This document shows positions 1-8,662 of a stretch of 64,000 bases of DNA, in pieces. This DNA is from JBHENC01 sp046262295. Its GTDB lineage: Bacteria; Acidobacteriota; Blastocatellia; Pyrinomonadales; Pyrinomonadaceae. Where the stretch lies: assembly GCA_046262295.1 (NCBI GenBank), contig JBHENC010000011.1, forward strand, positions 1 to 64,000, written 5' to 3'. The notes beneath the pieces are model-generated. The model saw only the letters and a list, made by a program, of their open reading frames with translations, was not told the origin of the DNA and did no database searches. The translations under genes were made by a program, and so were the position numbers. Numbering within the stretch: the stretch's first letter is position 1; every line of letters starts with the position of its first letter.

Positions 1-215
1 CCACCGGCTGAGTTCGAGCAGTCGCTTTTAACTGTCAACCATCCTTAACTCTTTGTCTCATTCAGGGGTGCAGTTCAAATAGCTGTCATCGAGATTCCGT
101 GGTTGTATGTACCGCGCTATCGATAATAATTCTAGACTGAAGCTGCTGTCTCAATAACAGACCTTCAATAACTACACTCAAAAAGCTGGTACAATGGTTT
201 TGGAGAAGATTAGTT

Positions 216-404
216 ATGTCGAGAACAGACTCTTCTGAGGAGATGCGCCGCGCCCTCATACAGATGCTCGTCTCCGAAATGGAAGCTAGCTTCGCTCGCA
301 CTCAAGAAGAGAGGCGTAGCCAGGGCATAGAAGCTACAGAGACGAGCGAAGAAGAGCTTGAGTCATTAGTCGGAGAGGCGATTCGCACGCCGAGGCGCAA
401 TTAG
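216..404 (+). CDS. small hypothetical protein (62 aa)
   Basis: I do not recognise the family. The product is highly charged (about one third Glu/Arg), probably all alpha-helical, with no signal peptide or membrane segment. The ATG at 216 is preceded by a purine-rich GGAGAAGA about 7 nt upstream, and TACAAT at 190-195 could be a -10 box without a convincing -35. It lies at the left edge of the mobile region, upstream of and convergent with an exonuclease gene. The good ribosome site is the main reason to believe it; it could still be a chance frame. Confidence 0.5.
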   Translation: MSRTDSSEEMRRALIQMLVSEMEASFARTQEERRSQGIEATETSEEELESLVGEAIRTPRRN

Positions 405-723
405 GAATTTGCAGGGGTTACTAACTGTGTCATTAATGAGTGAGGGAACGAGGTATCCAGTGGAGGAAATTTGGAGGGAATTTATTCTTAAGGTCAAAAC
501 TTGAGATTTTCCGCCGAAAAATGAAGAAAAATCTGGACGCTTGATTCCTACCAGCGGAGCTAGATTGGACGAGCACTCAGACAAAAGTGTTGAGCTTTCA
601 CCGCCCTACACAAAAAATGATCGTTAACTTAATTGGAAGGCTTTACATCGGCATACGTCGTAACGAAGAATTTACTTAAGACAGGCGCACTTCCAACACC
701 TTCGTGGATATCTAAGACAGGCT
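405..723. other. intergenic stretch, nothing recognised
   Basis: About 320 bases between a small hypothetical gene and the convergent exonuclease gene. I see no convincing coding frame, hairpin terminator or repeat here. Confidence 0.4.
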
Positions 724-1386
724 TTAACGACGTCTGTGATCTTCGTTCTCATTCACCTTCGCATCAAATATCATTCGGTAATAAACCTGCCGGACTAATT
801 CGACGTCGCGCATGCAGTAGCGGGCTATTTCATCGTGACAGCCTGCGCAGAACTTGTCATAGACTTGTGAGCCGTCAATCCCCTGCTTGCTCGTTTCCAG
901 TCCCAGAACCTTTGCAAGCTCGTCCAAGGAGATGTACCGGCGCTTCCACTTCCACCTTTCCCATTCGTGCATGGTGTCGAAGATAGGCTGGGAGCGATAG
1001 CGCGCGAAAGAGAGACTTAGGCTTGGCCAGACGCGTTGAATGATGCTGCGCTTATAAAGAAAGACAAGATCGAAATCAAAGACGTTATGCCCGACGATAA
1101 GGTCACGCCCGACGTTGAAGCCTTTGAGTAGCTTCCAGAAGGCGCGCAAGGTTCGCGCTTCGTCCAAATGAAACATCATCGTTTGGCGTTCGCGTCCTAG
1201 CAATCCACGGTGGATTTCTTGTCCATTCTTCTCAATGATCAGGCCGATGGTAAGGACGCGTCCCCAGTCTCCACTTAGCGCCAAGTTGCGAAACTCTTCG
1301 TCAGTCCACAACTCGGAGGAGTTAATCGCGGTGGTAGCCTCTCTGTCCGGGGGCAGGGTTTCAATATTGAGGAACACCTTCATCAT
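724..1386 (-). CDS. PolB-type 3'-5' exonuclease-like protein, altered Exo I
   Basis: A 220-residue protein of the DnaQ/RNase H fold, resembling the stand-alone exonucleases related to the proofreading domain of family B DNA polymerases. Exo I reads FLNIETLP, Exo II contains IVGHNVFDFD, and Exo III contains YCMRD, the YxxxD of DEDDy enzymes. The first metal-binding Asp, normally in DIET, is Asn here (residue 7, codon AAT), so activity may be lost or reduced. Two adjacent ATG codons start the frame and no strong ribosome site is seen. Its position beside relaxase, ParB-like and integrase genes suggests mobile-element cargo or replication use. Fold assignment is secure from the motifs; function is inference. 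Confidence 0.8.
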   Translation of the reverse strand: MMKVFLNIETLPPDREATTAINSSELWTDEEFRNLALSGDWGRVLTIGLIIEKNGQEIHRGLLGRERQTMMFHLDEARTLRAFWKLLKGFNVGRDLIVGHNVFDFDLVFLYKRSIIQRVWPSLSLSFARYRSQPIFDTMHEWERWKWKRRYISLDELAKVLGLETSKQGIDGSQVYDKFCAGCHDEIARYCMRDVELVRQVYYRMIFDAKVNENEDHRRR

Positions 1387-1761
1387 CGGCGAGGCTGCTC
1401 TTGCTATGTATTATCTAAAATATCCCAACGTGTTTTAGCCTTTATACAATGTTGCATATATGCACCAAGCGAGTGCATCATACCTTAAGGCGGTAATCGG
1501 GTAAAGATTTAATTATGTTTACTTTTAACGAGGCATTGCGCAGATTGCTTGGGGATCTTTTGAGAAACGGTCGTCCGTCGTCTCTAAGACTCATCGAAGC
1601 TTTCGCTGTCGTGAAGGGAATTCCCGTAAAGATCATTGGTAGAATCTCGCGTTAAGGGATGTATTTCCAGTTCACGAATATCCAGAGGGCAATTGTGCAT
1701 CAGTACGTGTGGAGCATTTACAAGCAGCCGCACGCGTGTATATTCTGGAACAGACAGGTAG
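1387..1761. other. intergenic stretch with a possible 44-codon frame
   Basis: This gap precedes a broken regulator gene. An ATG frame at 1515-1649 (44 codons, +) is open but has no recognisable product and no strong ribosome site, so I do not call it a gene. The upstream half may hold the promoter of the leftward exonuclease gene. The right part may contain decayed N-terminal sequence of the XRE-like gene that follows. Confidence 0.3.
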
Positions 1762-2004
1762 GTGTTGATCCACGCCAATAGTGAAGCCACAGCAAACGAG
1801 TTGTTTCGAAGCAATATCTCACAATATGAGATGGGGACCCGCCAACCACCCTTAAGAGTATTATTAGGGTATGCGCAGGCTGCGGGGATATGGGTAGATG
1901 TTTTGATTGATGACGAACTCGACCTCCCAACAAAATTGCCGAGCGTCCCGAAGCACGAAGGCGTCCGACGCAAACCCACCTCTAGCAGCAAGCGTGGGCG
2001 TTGA
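1762..2004 (+). pseudogene. truncated XRE-family helix-turn-helix regulator
   Basis: The frame encodes the second half of a small Cro/C1-type DNA-binding protein: SNISQYEMGTRQPPL is the recognition-helix and post-helix region, followed by VLLGYAQAAGIWVDVLIDDE and a DLPTKLP tail typical of one XRE subfamily. The first helices that should precede this part are absent. The only available start is a GTG straight after a TAG, and the upstream frames do not give a clean HTH N-terminus. I read it as a truncated or frameshifted relic rather than a working regulator. It lies among mobile-element genes. Confidence 0.6.
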
Positions 2005-2167
2005 GCGGCTAATCGTGCGCTATCCTCCATGTTATCTCTTGCGAGTTAACTAAATTTCAATCTCCTGCGCTTGAGCGAACAGGCATCACGGCATTTCGTG
2101 GTGCTGCCTGTTGGCAGTCGCTTTTCATCCTTGGGCACGGTGAAATCCCATACTGCATCTGCCTGCG

Positions 2168-2863
2168 CTACTGATCAAGATCAGTCTCATCCTGAATTTC
2201 GGCAGGTGAATCGTGATAAGGCGTCGGTTCGAACGGTAGCCCATCAGGTGGCTCTGCCCTGCCGGGCTTCTCTTCTCCGACTAACCCGATGACAAGGGTA
2301 ATCATCTCGTCCTGAGCCCCAGTCCGATGAAGATAACGGGCTAGGGCGAACACGCTCTCAATTGGCTCTCCCTCCTCCTTGCACCGCTTCACGTAGGCGA
2401 GACAGGTCTCGAAATCGTACCTTGAGAGCGGTCGGGACGAAAGACAATCCCCTGACCCGCCGTTCACGTTTTCCCCTGCGGCATTACCAGAACTCACACC
2501 ATGGGCCAGGGTTTGCCTCCGTCGGCCGAGACCATTGCCCTGCCGAGAGGGGAGATTTGCCTGTATTTCTGTAGGCTCACAGAGGGCACAGCAGAAGTGG
2601 TGTTTTCCGGTGACAGTTCCCTCTATCATGATAAAACCGTACTCCCTAAGCTGTAAGATGAAGCTTACAACCTGGAATTCTGCAACGCCGAGGGCCGTGG
2701 CCAACCCCTCAAGGCAGACGAGGACCGAATCGTCCTCGTCTACGAGTTGAGACATCCAAGCATAAGCTAATTTTGCTCCGGCATCGATCTCTACACAGGA
2801 CTGTAACCACCGTGGGACAAAAACGCCGTTCACGTTCGCGTATAAGATGGAATCTTTTTGCAT
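2168..2863 (-). CDS. winged-helix DNA-binding protein of the mobile element
   Basis: A 231-residue protein. Residues about 16-80 (VPRWLQSCVEIDAGAKLAY..., LATALGVAEFQVVSFILQLREYGFI) look like the helix-turn-helix/winged-helix of plasmid replication initiators and related regulators, in which a tested gene count is set by growth state. The rest is low-complexity and acidic towards the C-terminus. The ATG has a strong AAGGAGT ribosome site. It lies 18 bp downstream of the ParB-like gene on the same strand, so the two are probably one transcript. A role in element replication, copy control or partition is inferred from context; no catalytic motif is visible. Confidence 0.6.
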   Translation of the reverse strand: MQKDSILYANVNGVFVPRWLQSCVEIDAGAKLAYAWMSQLVDEDDSVLVCLEGLATALGVAEFQVVSFILQLREYGFIMIEGTVTGKHHFCCALCEPTEIQANLPSRQGNGLGRRRQTLAHGVSSGNAAGENVNGGSGDCLSSRPLSRYDFETCLAYVKRCKEEGEPIESVFALARYLHRTGAQDEMITLVIGLVGEEKPGRAEPPDGLPFEPTPYHDSPAEIQDETDLDQ

Positions 2864-2881
2864 GTAAATAACTCCTTACAA

Positions 2882-4003
2882 TCAGTGAATCGCAGAAGAG
2901 ACCAACGGCAAAGTGGACTTCCGCGCTCGCCTTGTACTTCGTGCCTTTGGCCTCTCACCTTCCCCAGACGGTCTGTTATCGCCCGCCTCCATCGAGTAAG
3001 GGAGGACGCACTGCTTTTTTCCCTTTAAGGACGCACGACGACGCGCGGCCCGCCTCGCGTCAAGCGCTCGCACGGATAGCGCGTTCAGCGTCTTCACGTA
3101 GTTAACGATCCTACTTAGCTCTTTGTCGGATAGGCCTTGAAGATAGCGCTCGATTTCGTTGAGATTGTGCATCGAGAGAGGAGAAGCTCCCGCAGCCAGT
3201 TCTAGGATTTCCAATTGATTCGGAGGCTTGCTCCGCCATGGAGAATTCTCTTTCCTGGGTATTGCCCCATTCGTCTCCTGCGAAGAGGTGTGCGCGCCAA
3301 TTCCCGCTTCCTTCGTCGTGCGTGCCCCGTAGGACTTCTGTCTGCGCCGCTCGTCTTCGGCCTTCCTGCTCTTCACGTAATGCTGCTCACGGAAGGTGTT
3401 GGGAGGGATCTCTCCCATATAAAAATCTGTAAAATCGCGCCACAGCTTGCGCCGGACGCTCTCCGACACCACTTCAGCGAGGCTCATCTCAATCAGTTCC
3501 GGATGATCCTCACGTAACTTTTCAACTGCAAAAATCAGACTCGAGTGGGCTCGCTTGTATGTAGGCTCGCTTACTCCACACGCCTCAAGGATCGGCGCAA
3601 CGCGATATTCCCCGCCGTTCTCTTCGTGCGCCTTTGCCAATGTGATCGCCTGCGGCAGGCTCAGCCGAGTCCTCGTGCGCCCGGCGTAGAGGTTGGCATC
3701 GACGGCGTAACGTAAGGCCTCCCTTTCATCCATTTCTATGACGAGTGCAGAAATCTGAGCCAAGCCTTTCTCTCCAGCGATTATCGCGCGTCCCAAGCCA
3801 TCTATGATCTCGTAACCCGCACTCTTACTGTGCGGTCGAACCACTATTGCGTGCTCCAGCCTGTAGCCGTTTTGATCCACTTCTTCCTTGAGCCTGCGCC
3901 AGTCGCGCCCGGCGGGGAAAAGTACCTTGCGTATTCGGCCAGGGGTCAATTCATCAACGGGCGCCATTACCATTCTCGCATCGTGGGGAACTTTAAGTTT
4001 CAT
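2882..4003 (-). CDS. ParB/Srx-fold nuclease-like protein
   Basis: A 373-residue protein whose first ~120 residues carry the ParB N-terminal fold: a P-x-x-x-L-x-P-x-R-type entry (PVDELTPGRIR), a GYRLEHAIVVRPH strand, and the IIDGLGRAIIAGEKG signature, then EALRYAVDANLYAGR. A helical region that may be an HTH follows, and the last third is Arg/Lys-rich and probably disordered. The ATG at 4003 is preferred to an upstream TTG because AAGGATAAGG precedes it. It is divergent from the relaxase gene, and the spacer holds two perfect palindromes, one with a parS-like core. No ParA gene is visible nearby. Role as partition or transcription factor of the element is inference. Confidence 0.75.
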   Translation of the reverse strand: MKLKVPHDARMVMAPVDELTPGRIRKVLFPAGRDWRRLKEEVDQNGYRLEHAIVVRPHSKSAGYEIIDGLGRAIIAGEKGLAQISALVIEMDEREALRYAVDANLYAGRTRTRLSLPQAITLAKAHEENGGEYRVAPILEACGVSEPTYKRAHSSLIFAVEKLREDHPELIEMSLAEVVSESVRRKLWRDFTDFYMGEIPPNTFREQHYVKSRKAEDERRRQKSYGARTTKEAGIGAHTSSQETNGAIPRKENSPWRSKPPNQLEILELAAGASPLSMHNLNEIERYLQGLSDKELSRIVNYVKTLNALSVRALDARRAARRRASLKGKKQCVLPYSMEAGDNRPSGEGERPKARSTRRARKSTLPLVSSAIH

Positions 4004-4098
4004 CTTCACCTTATCCTTCCTGTTGCGCTTCAAAGCGCCGAATTTCTCAACGCCATCGGCAATAACAAGAAGCGTGCCACAGCATAGTTAGGCCCGTT

Positions 4099-4116
4099 TT
4101 TGCTTCGCGAAGCAAA
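4099..4116. promoter_or_regulatory. perfect 18-bp palindrome upstream of the ParB-like gene
   Basis: TTTGCTTCGCGAAGCAAA is its own reverse complement and lies about 95 bp upstream of the ParB-like start. A dimeric DNA-binding protein site (autoregulatory operator or centromere-like site) is the natural reading; the protein is unknown. Confidence 0.5.
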
Positions 4117-4175
4117 GCGCTGCCCTCGCGCCTCCTCTTAAATCAGATCTCAGCTCATTGCTAATAACACTGTAG

Positions 4176-4195
4176 GGGGTATCACGTGATACCCC
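4176..4195. promoter_or_regulatory. perfect 20-bp palindrome with parS-like core
   Basis: GGGGTATCACGTGATACCCC is perfectly palindromic. Its centre TCACGTGA equals the centre of the canonical bacterial parS site (TGTTTCACGTGAAACA). It lies 172 bp upstream of a gene for a ParB-like protein, so a specific binding site for that protein is plausible. The outer bases differ from chromosomal parS, which would keep it separate from the host system. Confidence 0.55.
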
Positions 4196-4560
4196 ATGAA
4201 CTTTCAAGCTTAGGTCAGGCGCTTTAATCCCAAGATAAAAAAAGAGGCGGTTGTCATGAATGCACAAATAGATCCGCCCCTTAGTCTCAAAGGAAAATTG
4301 GAAAGCGAATTATTTCGTTCTATCTGGAAGGCATAAAAGATTGACGGCGACACGACGCTTCATTGAACTTTACGCCATGCAACGTCGGATAACTTTCATC
4401 TCTTCAGGAGGGACGCTGACTCTTTACTCCTGAGCGTAGACGTCAGTTGCGGCACTCCTATTGCTGATGGGTCGGTTGAATGCTGGTCTGATTGTTCAGG
4501 CTCGTTAATAGACAACTAGCTGGAATAGATAGGTAAGCTAATGGAAGGATGATGCCGATG

Positions 4561-4641
4561 AATATCAACGATCACAACCGATGTTGATATTTATTTGAAA
4601 ATACCGTCCATTTAATCAAAGTGTATACTTACTACACTTTG
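4561..4641. other. candidate origin of transfer (oriT) for the MobV relaxase
   Basis: Two inverted repeats lie just before the relaxase gene. The first has arms AATATCAAC (4561-4569) and GTTGATATT (4583-4591). The second has arms CAAAGTGTA (4617-4625) and TACACTTTG (4633-4641) around a 7-nt loop. The second resembles the nick-region hairpin of pMV158-type MobV origins, whose arms AAAGTATA/TATACTTT have similar length and composition. Position directly upstream of the relaxase gene is also typical of MobV systems. Confidence 0.55.
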
Positions 4642-4699
4642 TTCTTCCGCTCATCGCCTGTGTCCGGCCCAAAAAGAATCTTAAAGGAGAGATCAACAC

Positions 4700-6121
4700 A
4701 TGCCGCAATATGCCATCGCACGCCACTCGAAGCTGAAAGGGTCGAGCGTCAGCGCCTCCTGCCACCACGCCTTCCGGACGAAGGACACACCCAACGCCGA
4801 CCACGAAAAGACGGCTGATAACCGCGTCATCCACGGCGACACCCGACCCCTCCGGGAGAAGGTTGACGAGCGTATCAACCTGACCGACGCCCGCACGCGC
4901 TCTGATAATGTCGAGTGTCTCGAATATCTATTCACCGCCTCGCATGAGTTCTTTTTTGACGAGCGAGGGACACTTAACGAGGAAAACCTCGACCGGTGGG
5001 TCGAACTAAACATGGAGTTTGTGCATGAGGAATGCGGGCCGGATCTAATCGGTGCTGTCCTCCACATGGATGAAAGAACCCCGCACATCACTGCCTACCG
5101 TGTACCGCTCAAGGACGGTAAACTCAACTGTAAGTTCTTCTACGGAACCAAGGAGAAAAACAGGGAGTTCCAGACCCGTTACGCTGAGAAAATGAAAGTA
5201 TTAGGGCTGGAGCGAGGGATTGAGAAGAGCCGCGCTCGCCACCAGGACATCAAACGCTTCTACGGCGCCATCAATGCACCAGTCAAGCTCAAGATCCGCC
5301 AGCATGAGATTACTAACCCACCCCGCGTGTTCGTCACACAAGCTCAACAGAAAGACTACAAGGAGACTGTGATCAAAGAGGTCATGGATCAGCTCGGGCC
5401 GCAGCTCTACACCCTGCGCGACAAGGCTTTAATGGCCGAAGATGAAAAGAGGAAGCGGTTGGCGGCTGAAAAGCATGCCGCCGAGAAGATTGCAGCAGCC
5501 GAGAAGGCGCGTGATCTGGCCGATGCTAGAAGATTCCTCGGGGAGAAGAAGAACCAGGCTCTGCAGCAGGAAAATACAGAATTGAGCCGACAGAATGAGC
5601 AGCTTAACCGTGCGCTCGCAGGGGAGAGTCAAAAGGTCGAGCAATTGAGTGCCCGCGTGCGCGATATCCCGCTCACGGAAGTGATGGGAAGGCTTGGCTG
5701 CGAAGGTCATCTGCAACCCGACCGATCAACGGTCTACTTCAGCGAGGATGGAAGGAAAGCGCTCTCTATCAGGGATAACCATGCCTATGATTTCGAGGAT
5801 GAGCCGGTTGCTAAGAATGCCATCCAGCTACTTCTGCATGTCTTTAACGACCACTGCGGGCAGAACGCTTCACCTAAAGATGCTTTAAGATGGATAGCTG
5901 ACAATTACGGCGAGAGACAGGCTGTCGCCGCATATCTTGCAGAGCGCGAAGAGATTTTGACAGACTATTTTGCCGAGCGTAAACAAAGTCGGAGCGAGCG
6001 TGATCAGAAAAAGGAGCGTTCTTTTACTGCACAAGAGCAGGAGCGGTCGGATGAGCAAAGTCGGCTGGAGACAACCAAGCTAGAGACTCAAATCGAGGAG
6101 ATTGCCCTGCTAATTCAATAA
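4700..6121 (+). CDS. MobV-family relaxase (plasmid recombination/mobilisation)
   Basis: A 473-residue relaxase that would nick and attach to the transfer origin. Residues 1-200 are the Mob/Pre domain: MPQYAIARHSKLKG at the start, and the metal-binding motif HMDERTPHITAY at about 122-133, matching HxDExxPHxx. A long coiled coil of Lys/Glu/Ala repeats spans about 230-320. Beyond it, about 325-420, a segment (VMGRLGC, VYFSEDGRKALSIRDNHAYDF, NAIQLLL, DALRWI) resembles the CHC2/DUF3991 primase-associated fold. AAAGGAG lies well placed before the ATG. The candidate oriT is immediately upstream and no type IV secretion genes are seen, so the element is probably mobilisable rather than self-transmissible. 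Confidence 0.85.
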   Translation: MPQYAIARHSKLKGSSVSASCHHAFRTKDTPNADHEKTADNRVIHGDTRPLREKVDERINLTDARTRSDNVECLEYLFTASHEFFFDERGTLNEENLDRWVELNMEFVHEECGPDLIGAVLHMDERTPHITAYRVPLKDGKLNCKFFYGTKEKNREFQTRYAEKMKVLGLERGIEKSRARHQDIKRFYGAINAPVKLKIRQHEITNPPRVFVTQAQQKDYKETVIKEVMDQLGPQLYTLRDKALMAEDEKRKRLAAEKHAAEKIAAAEKARDLADARRFLGEKKNQALQQENTELSRQNEQLNRALAGESQKVEQLSARVRDIPLTEVMGRLGCEGHLQPDRSTVYFSEDGRKALSIRDNHAYDFEDEPVAKNAIQLLLHVFNDHCGQNASPKDALRWIADNYGERQAVAAYLAEREEILTDYFAERKQSRSERDQKKERSFTAQEQERSDEQSRLETTKLETQIEEIALLIQ

Positions 6122-6653
6122 TTTTTTGGAGAACTCTCGAATTTCCGTAAGTCTCATTTTCTTTCATTACGCTTCGGGACGCCCCTGCTCTCTCCAACCG
6201 CCAAAGCAGTGGCTCATACCAAACTGGATTTTTCTTTGATTTGTCACCCCTATGAGAATTCAGTAGACAGCGCCCGATGATTCATAATTTGTCTATTCTA
6301 GCCCAGTTATGTGCTGAAGGTAGCCTTCAACCAAAATATGGAATTCAACCAACACACCCGTGGCACGGTCGATGCTATAGGCCAGTCGTGAACGGCTTCT
6401 CGCCAAGGTTTACGGAAGCCGGAGAGGTCAATGGCGTTGTAAGATGAAGTACTTCACAATCCGCAGGCCTCAAGACTCATTGAAATGTAAGAGGGCGATC
6501 TTATTTCAGCCCGTCAGAAGATAAACCTGTACAGAATGTGAAAACATTTCGGGGCGGCTCTCCAAGGCGCACGTGTGCTTACCCTCTAGTAAATGATAGT
6601 AGTGGATTAAGAATAACGAACAAATTTCTCAGGGTAGATAACCCGATGGGAGC
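6122..6653. other. 532-bp gap inside the mobile element
   Basis: No convincing gene, hairpin or repeat is visible between the relaxase and the excisionase-like gene. Short frames occur but lack ribosome sites and recognisable products. It probably carries the promoter of the excisionase-like gene and perhaps decayed sequence. Confidence 0.35.
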
Positions 6654-7049
6654 ATGAAGATGGAAGCAAAAGACAGCATGGTCGCACTGTTACAAGCATG
6701 GATAAAAGAACTAGCCCGCGAAGCTTTCCAAGAATCTGCGCGCGACTACATGATCCCTCCCAGTTCGAAAGATGATGCGTCCACAAAGCTGCGCGAGCAA
6801 CTTGCTCTGATCAAGTCTAAGGAGCGCGTCACCGTGAAGGAGGCTGCGCTGCTGCTCTCTTGCTCCGAGAGCCACGTCCGTAAGCTCGTCCGATTAGCCC
6901 ACAAGGGGAAGAGTCGCCGCCCGATCCCGTTTGTGGATATGGAAGGCGTAACGGTTTTTCCCCTTCGCGATCTTTTAGGATGGGCCAGCCCTCAACAGCA
7001 ACCACAGGGAAACCAAGACAAAAATGTAATCCGAAAGAAAGCGGCTTGA
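6654..7049 (+). CDS. excisionase-like helix-turn-helix protein
   Basis: A 131-residue protein with a MerR/AlpA-type DNA-binding helix-turn-helix at about 55-105: RVTVKEAALLLSCSESHVRKLVR, then a wing ending in the RPIPFVDMEGVTVFPLRDLLGW strand region. Such proteins act as excisionases or directionality factors for tyrosine integrases. Its place just upstream of the integrase on the same strand supports that role. GGGAG at about 6647 gives better spacing to the second ATG at 6660, so the product may be two residues shorter. The Gln/Asn-rich C-terminus is probably disordered. Direct DNA target is not known. Confidence 0.7.
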   Translation: MKMEAKDSMVALLQAWIKELAREAFQESARDYMIPPSSKDDASTKLREQLALIKSKERVTVKEAALLLSCSESHVRKLVRLAHKGKSRRPIPFVDMEGVTVFPLRDLLGWASPQQQPQGNQDKNVIRKKAA

Positions 7050-7222
7050 GCCTTGTAACGCGTTAACGCACGGCTTACACTCCCCTCACTTCTCTAGCCG
7101 CTTTCTACCGAATAGGAGAAAGCGACATGACAATTAGGCAACGGGGGAAAGAAGGCATCTGCGAGTCCTAATTTTGGATCAATGGCGAATTCCATCAATT
7201 CACTTTCAACGGGAAGAAAGGG

Positions 7223-8350
7223 ATGCCCCTGATCACTTCCAAAAAACAAGCAAGGGAGTACGAAGATGACCTGAAAAGACAGATTAGGACGGGCACGTTC
7301 CTGAAAGATTCCGAACTGAAGAACTTCGCCAAGTGCTTCAACGAAATCTACATGGACTATTCTCGCAACCACAAATCGACGCTCGGCACTGAGTTCGATG
7401 AGCAATATGGCAAGCGGCTTTTGGAAGAGTTCGGCAAGAAGACGCTCCTTCAGATCACGCCGCGCATGATTGAGAAATACCTCGTCAAGCTGGGACAGAC
7501 TGAAACAAGGTTCGGCAGACCGCATGCTCCGTCAACGGTGCGGCGACACTACGACATGATCAACCAGCTTTTCAACATGGCTATCCGCGAGCGGGTCATC
7601 AACGACAATCCCTGCCGTTTGGTGAGCCATACTGTGTTGAAGGAATTCCCGACCTGGCAGAATCGCGAGCGATGGCTCAACAAGTTCGCACCAGACGAAG
7701 AAGAACGGCTCTTCGCCGCGTTCAACGAGTACGGCGAACATCTTTCGACCATCTCCCGCATCATCCTCAACACCGGCATCCGTCCGCCCAAGGAAGTCCT
7801 GAGCATCAAGAAGGAGCACGTCAATCTATCGGAGGAAGCTCGTTATTACAGAGTCGATAAGATTGATGTGTTGATCCCACCCAAGGCTGTCTTAGTCGCC
7901 AAAGGCAAAGACGGCAAGCCGCGTGTACTGCCTCTAAACGGCGTAGCACAGAATGTCTTCACAATTCTCGTTGGAGATTCGACAACGGGAGAGTGGCTCT
8001 TCACAAACCGCAAGGGTGAACGAATGAAATCTATCAGGAAGGGTTTCACCGCTGCCTGCATAAGGGCTGAAATCGAAGACTTAGGCCCGTATGATCTGCG
8101 CCACTCTTTTGCCACCCGGCTTCTGGACCGAGGAGTTCACCAATACTTAATCTCCGCGCTACTCGGGCACGCAATGCCGGTCACAGGTTTCGGCCATGCT
8201 TCACGTATCACGCCCGGCTATGCTCATGCCACTTGGGAAGCGCTGGTTGAAGCTGTCGAGAGCCTTGAATACCCTGCAAAGCTGATACAAAGCGCTTTCG
8301 CCGTAGTTAAAAGTCAGTTGCAGGTAAATGAAGAAAGAAAGGTCAGTTAG
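7223..8350 (+). CDS. tyrosine integrase, start region interrupted by a stop
   Basis: A tyrosine recombinase that would integrate and excise the element at the neighbouring tRNA-Val. Catalytic features: Arg in NTGIRPPKEVL (about 187), the Lys hairpin VAKGKDGKPRVLPL, the box YDLRHSFATRL (Tyr in place of the usual first His), LGHA, and the likely nucleophile Tyr in TPGYAHAT. In the same frame, an ATG at 7127 with an ideal AGGAGAA ribosome site begins MTIRQRGKEG, then meets TAA at 7169-7171. The sequence after the stop (FWINGEFHQFTFNGKKG) is typical integrase N-terminus. The annotated ATG at 7223 is therefore a fallback start lacking the first ~32 residues; the arm-binding part may be impaired. 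Confidence 0.8.
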   Translation: MPLITSKKQAREYEDDLKRQIRTGTFLKDSELKNFAKCFNEIYMDYSRNHKSTLGTEFDEQYGKRLLEEFGKKTLLQITPRMIEKYLVKLGQTETRFGRPHAPSTVRRHYDMINQLFNMAIRERVINDNPCRLVSHTVLKEFPTWQNRERWLNKFAPDEEERLFAAFNEYGEHLSTISRIILNTGIRPPKEVLSIKKEHVNLSEEARYYRVDKIDVLIPPKAVLVAKGKDGKPRVLPLNGVAQNVFTILVGDSTTGEWLFTNRKGERMKSIRKGFTAACIRAEIEDLGPYDLRHSFATRLLDRGVHQYLISALLGHAMPVTGFGHASRITPGYAHATWEALVEAVESLEYPAKLIQSAFAVVKSQLQVNEERKVS

Positions 8351-8388
8351 CTGTGATGGAAGACTTGCGAGAATATTTCAATTCGGAG

Positions 8389-8407
8389 TCTGCCAAAAGT
8401 CTGCCAA
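8389..8407 (+). repeat. 11-bp-period direct repeat, candidate integrase arm sites
   Basis: TCTGCCAA occurs at 8389-8396 and again at 8400-8407, about 70 bp from the 3' end of tRNA-Val on the element side. Direct repeats of this size and phase near an attachment site are typical of arm-type integrase binding sites. The same repeat with the same 11-bp period occurs beside tRNA-Cys at 30297. Confidence 0.5.
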
Positions 8408-8479
8408 ATTGGAGTGCAATGCAGGAAAGTTACGAACTATATGGCGGGTCTAAACCTCTGAAACCTCAAGACATAAAAA

Positions 8480-8554
<75 letters not shown>

Positions 8555-8662
8555 ATCTCCTTAACAAATACTCGCCTTAATGATGCGAAAAGCGAGTCGG
8601 TAAATTAACAAACGCCTGTCGCACCTGTCAAGCCGTTCACGGATCGAGCAGTCAAATGCGCG

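Noticed and set aside
1584..2030. 148-codon leftward frame opposite the XRE relic
   Set aside because: No ribosome site or family; the + strand shows recognisable HTH sequence.
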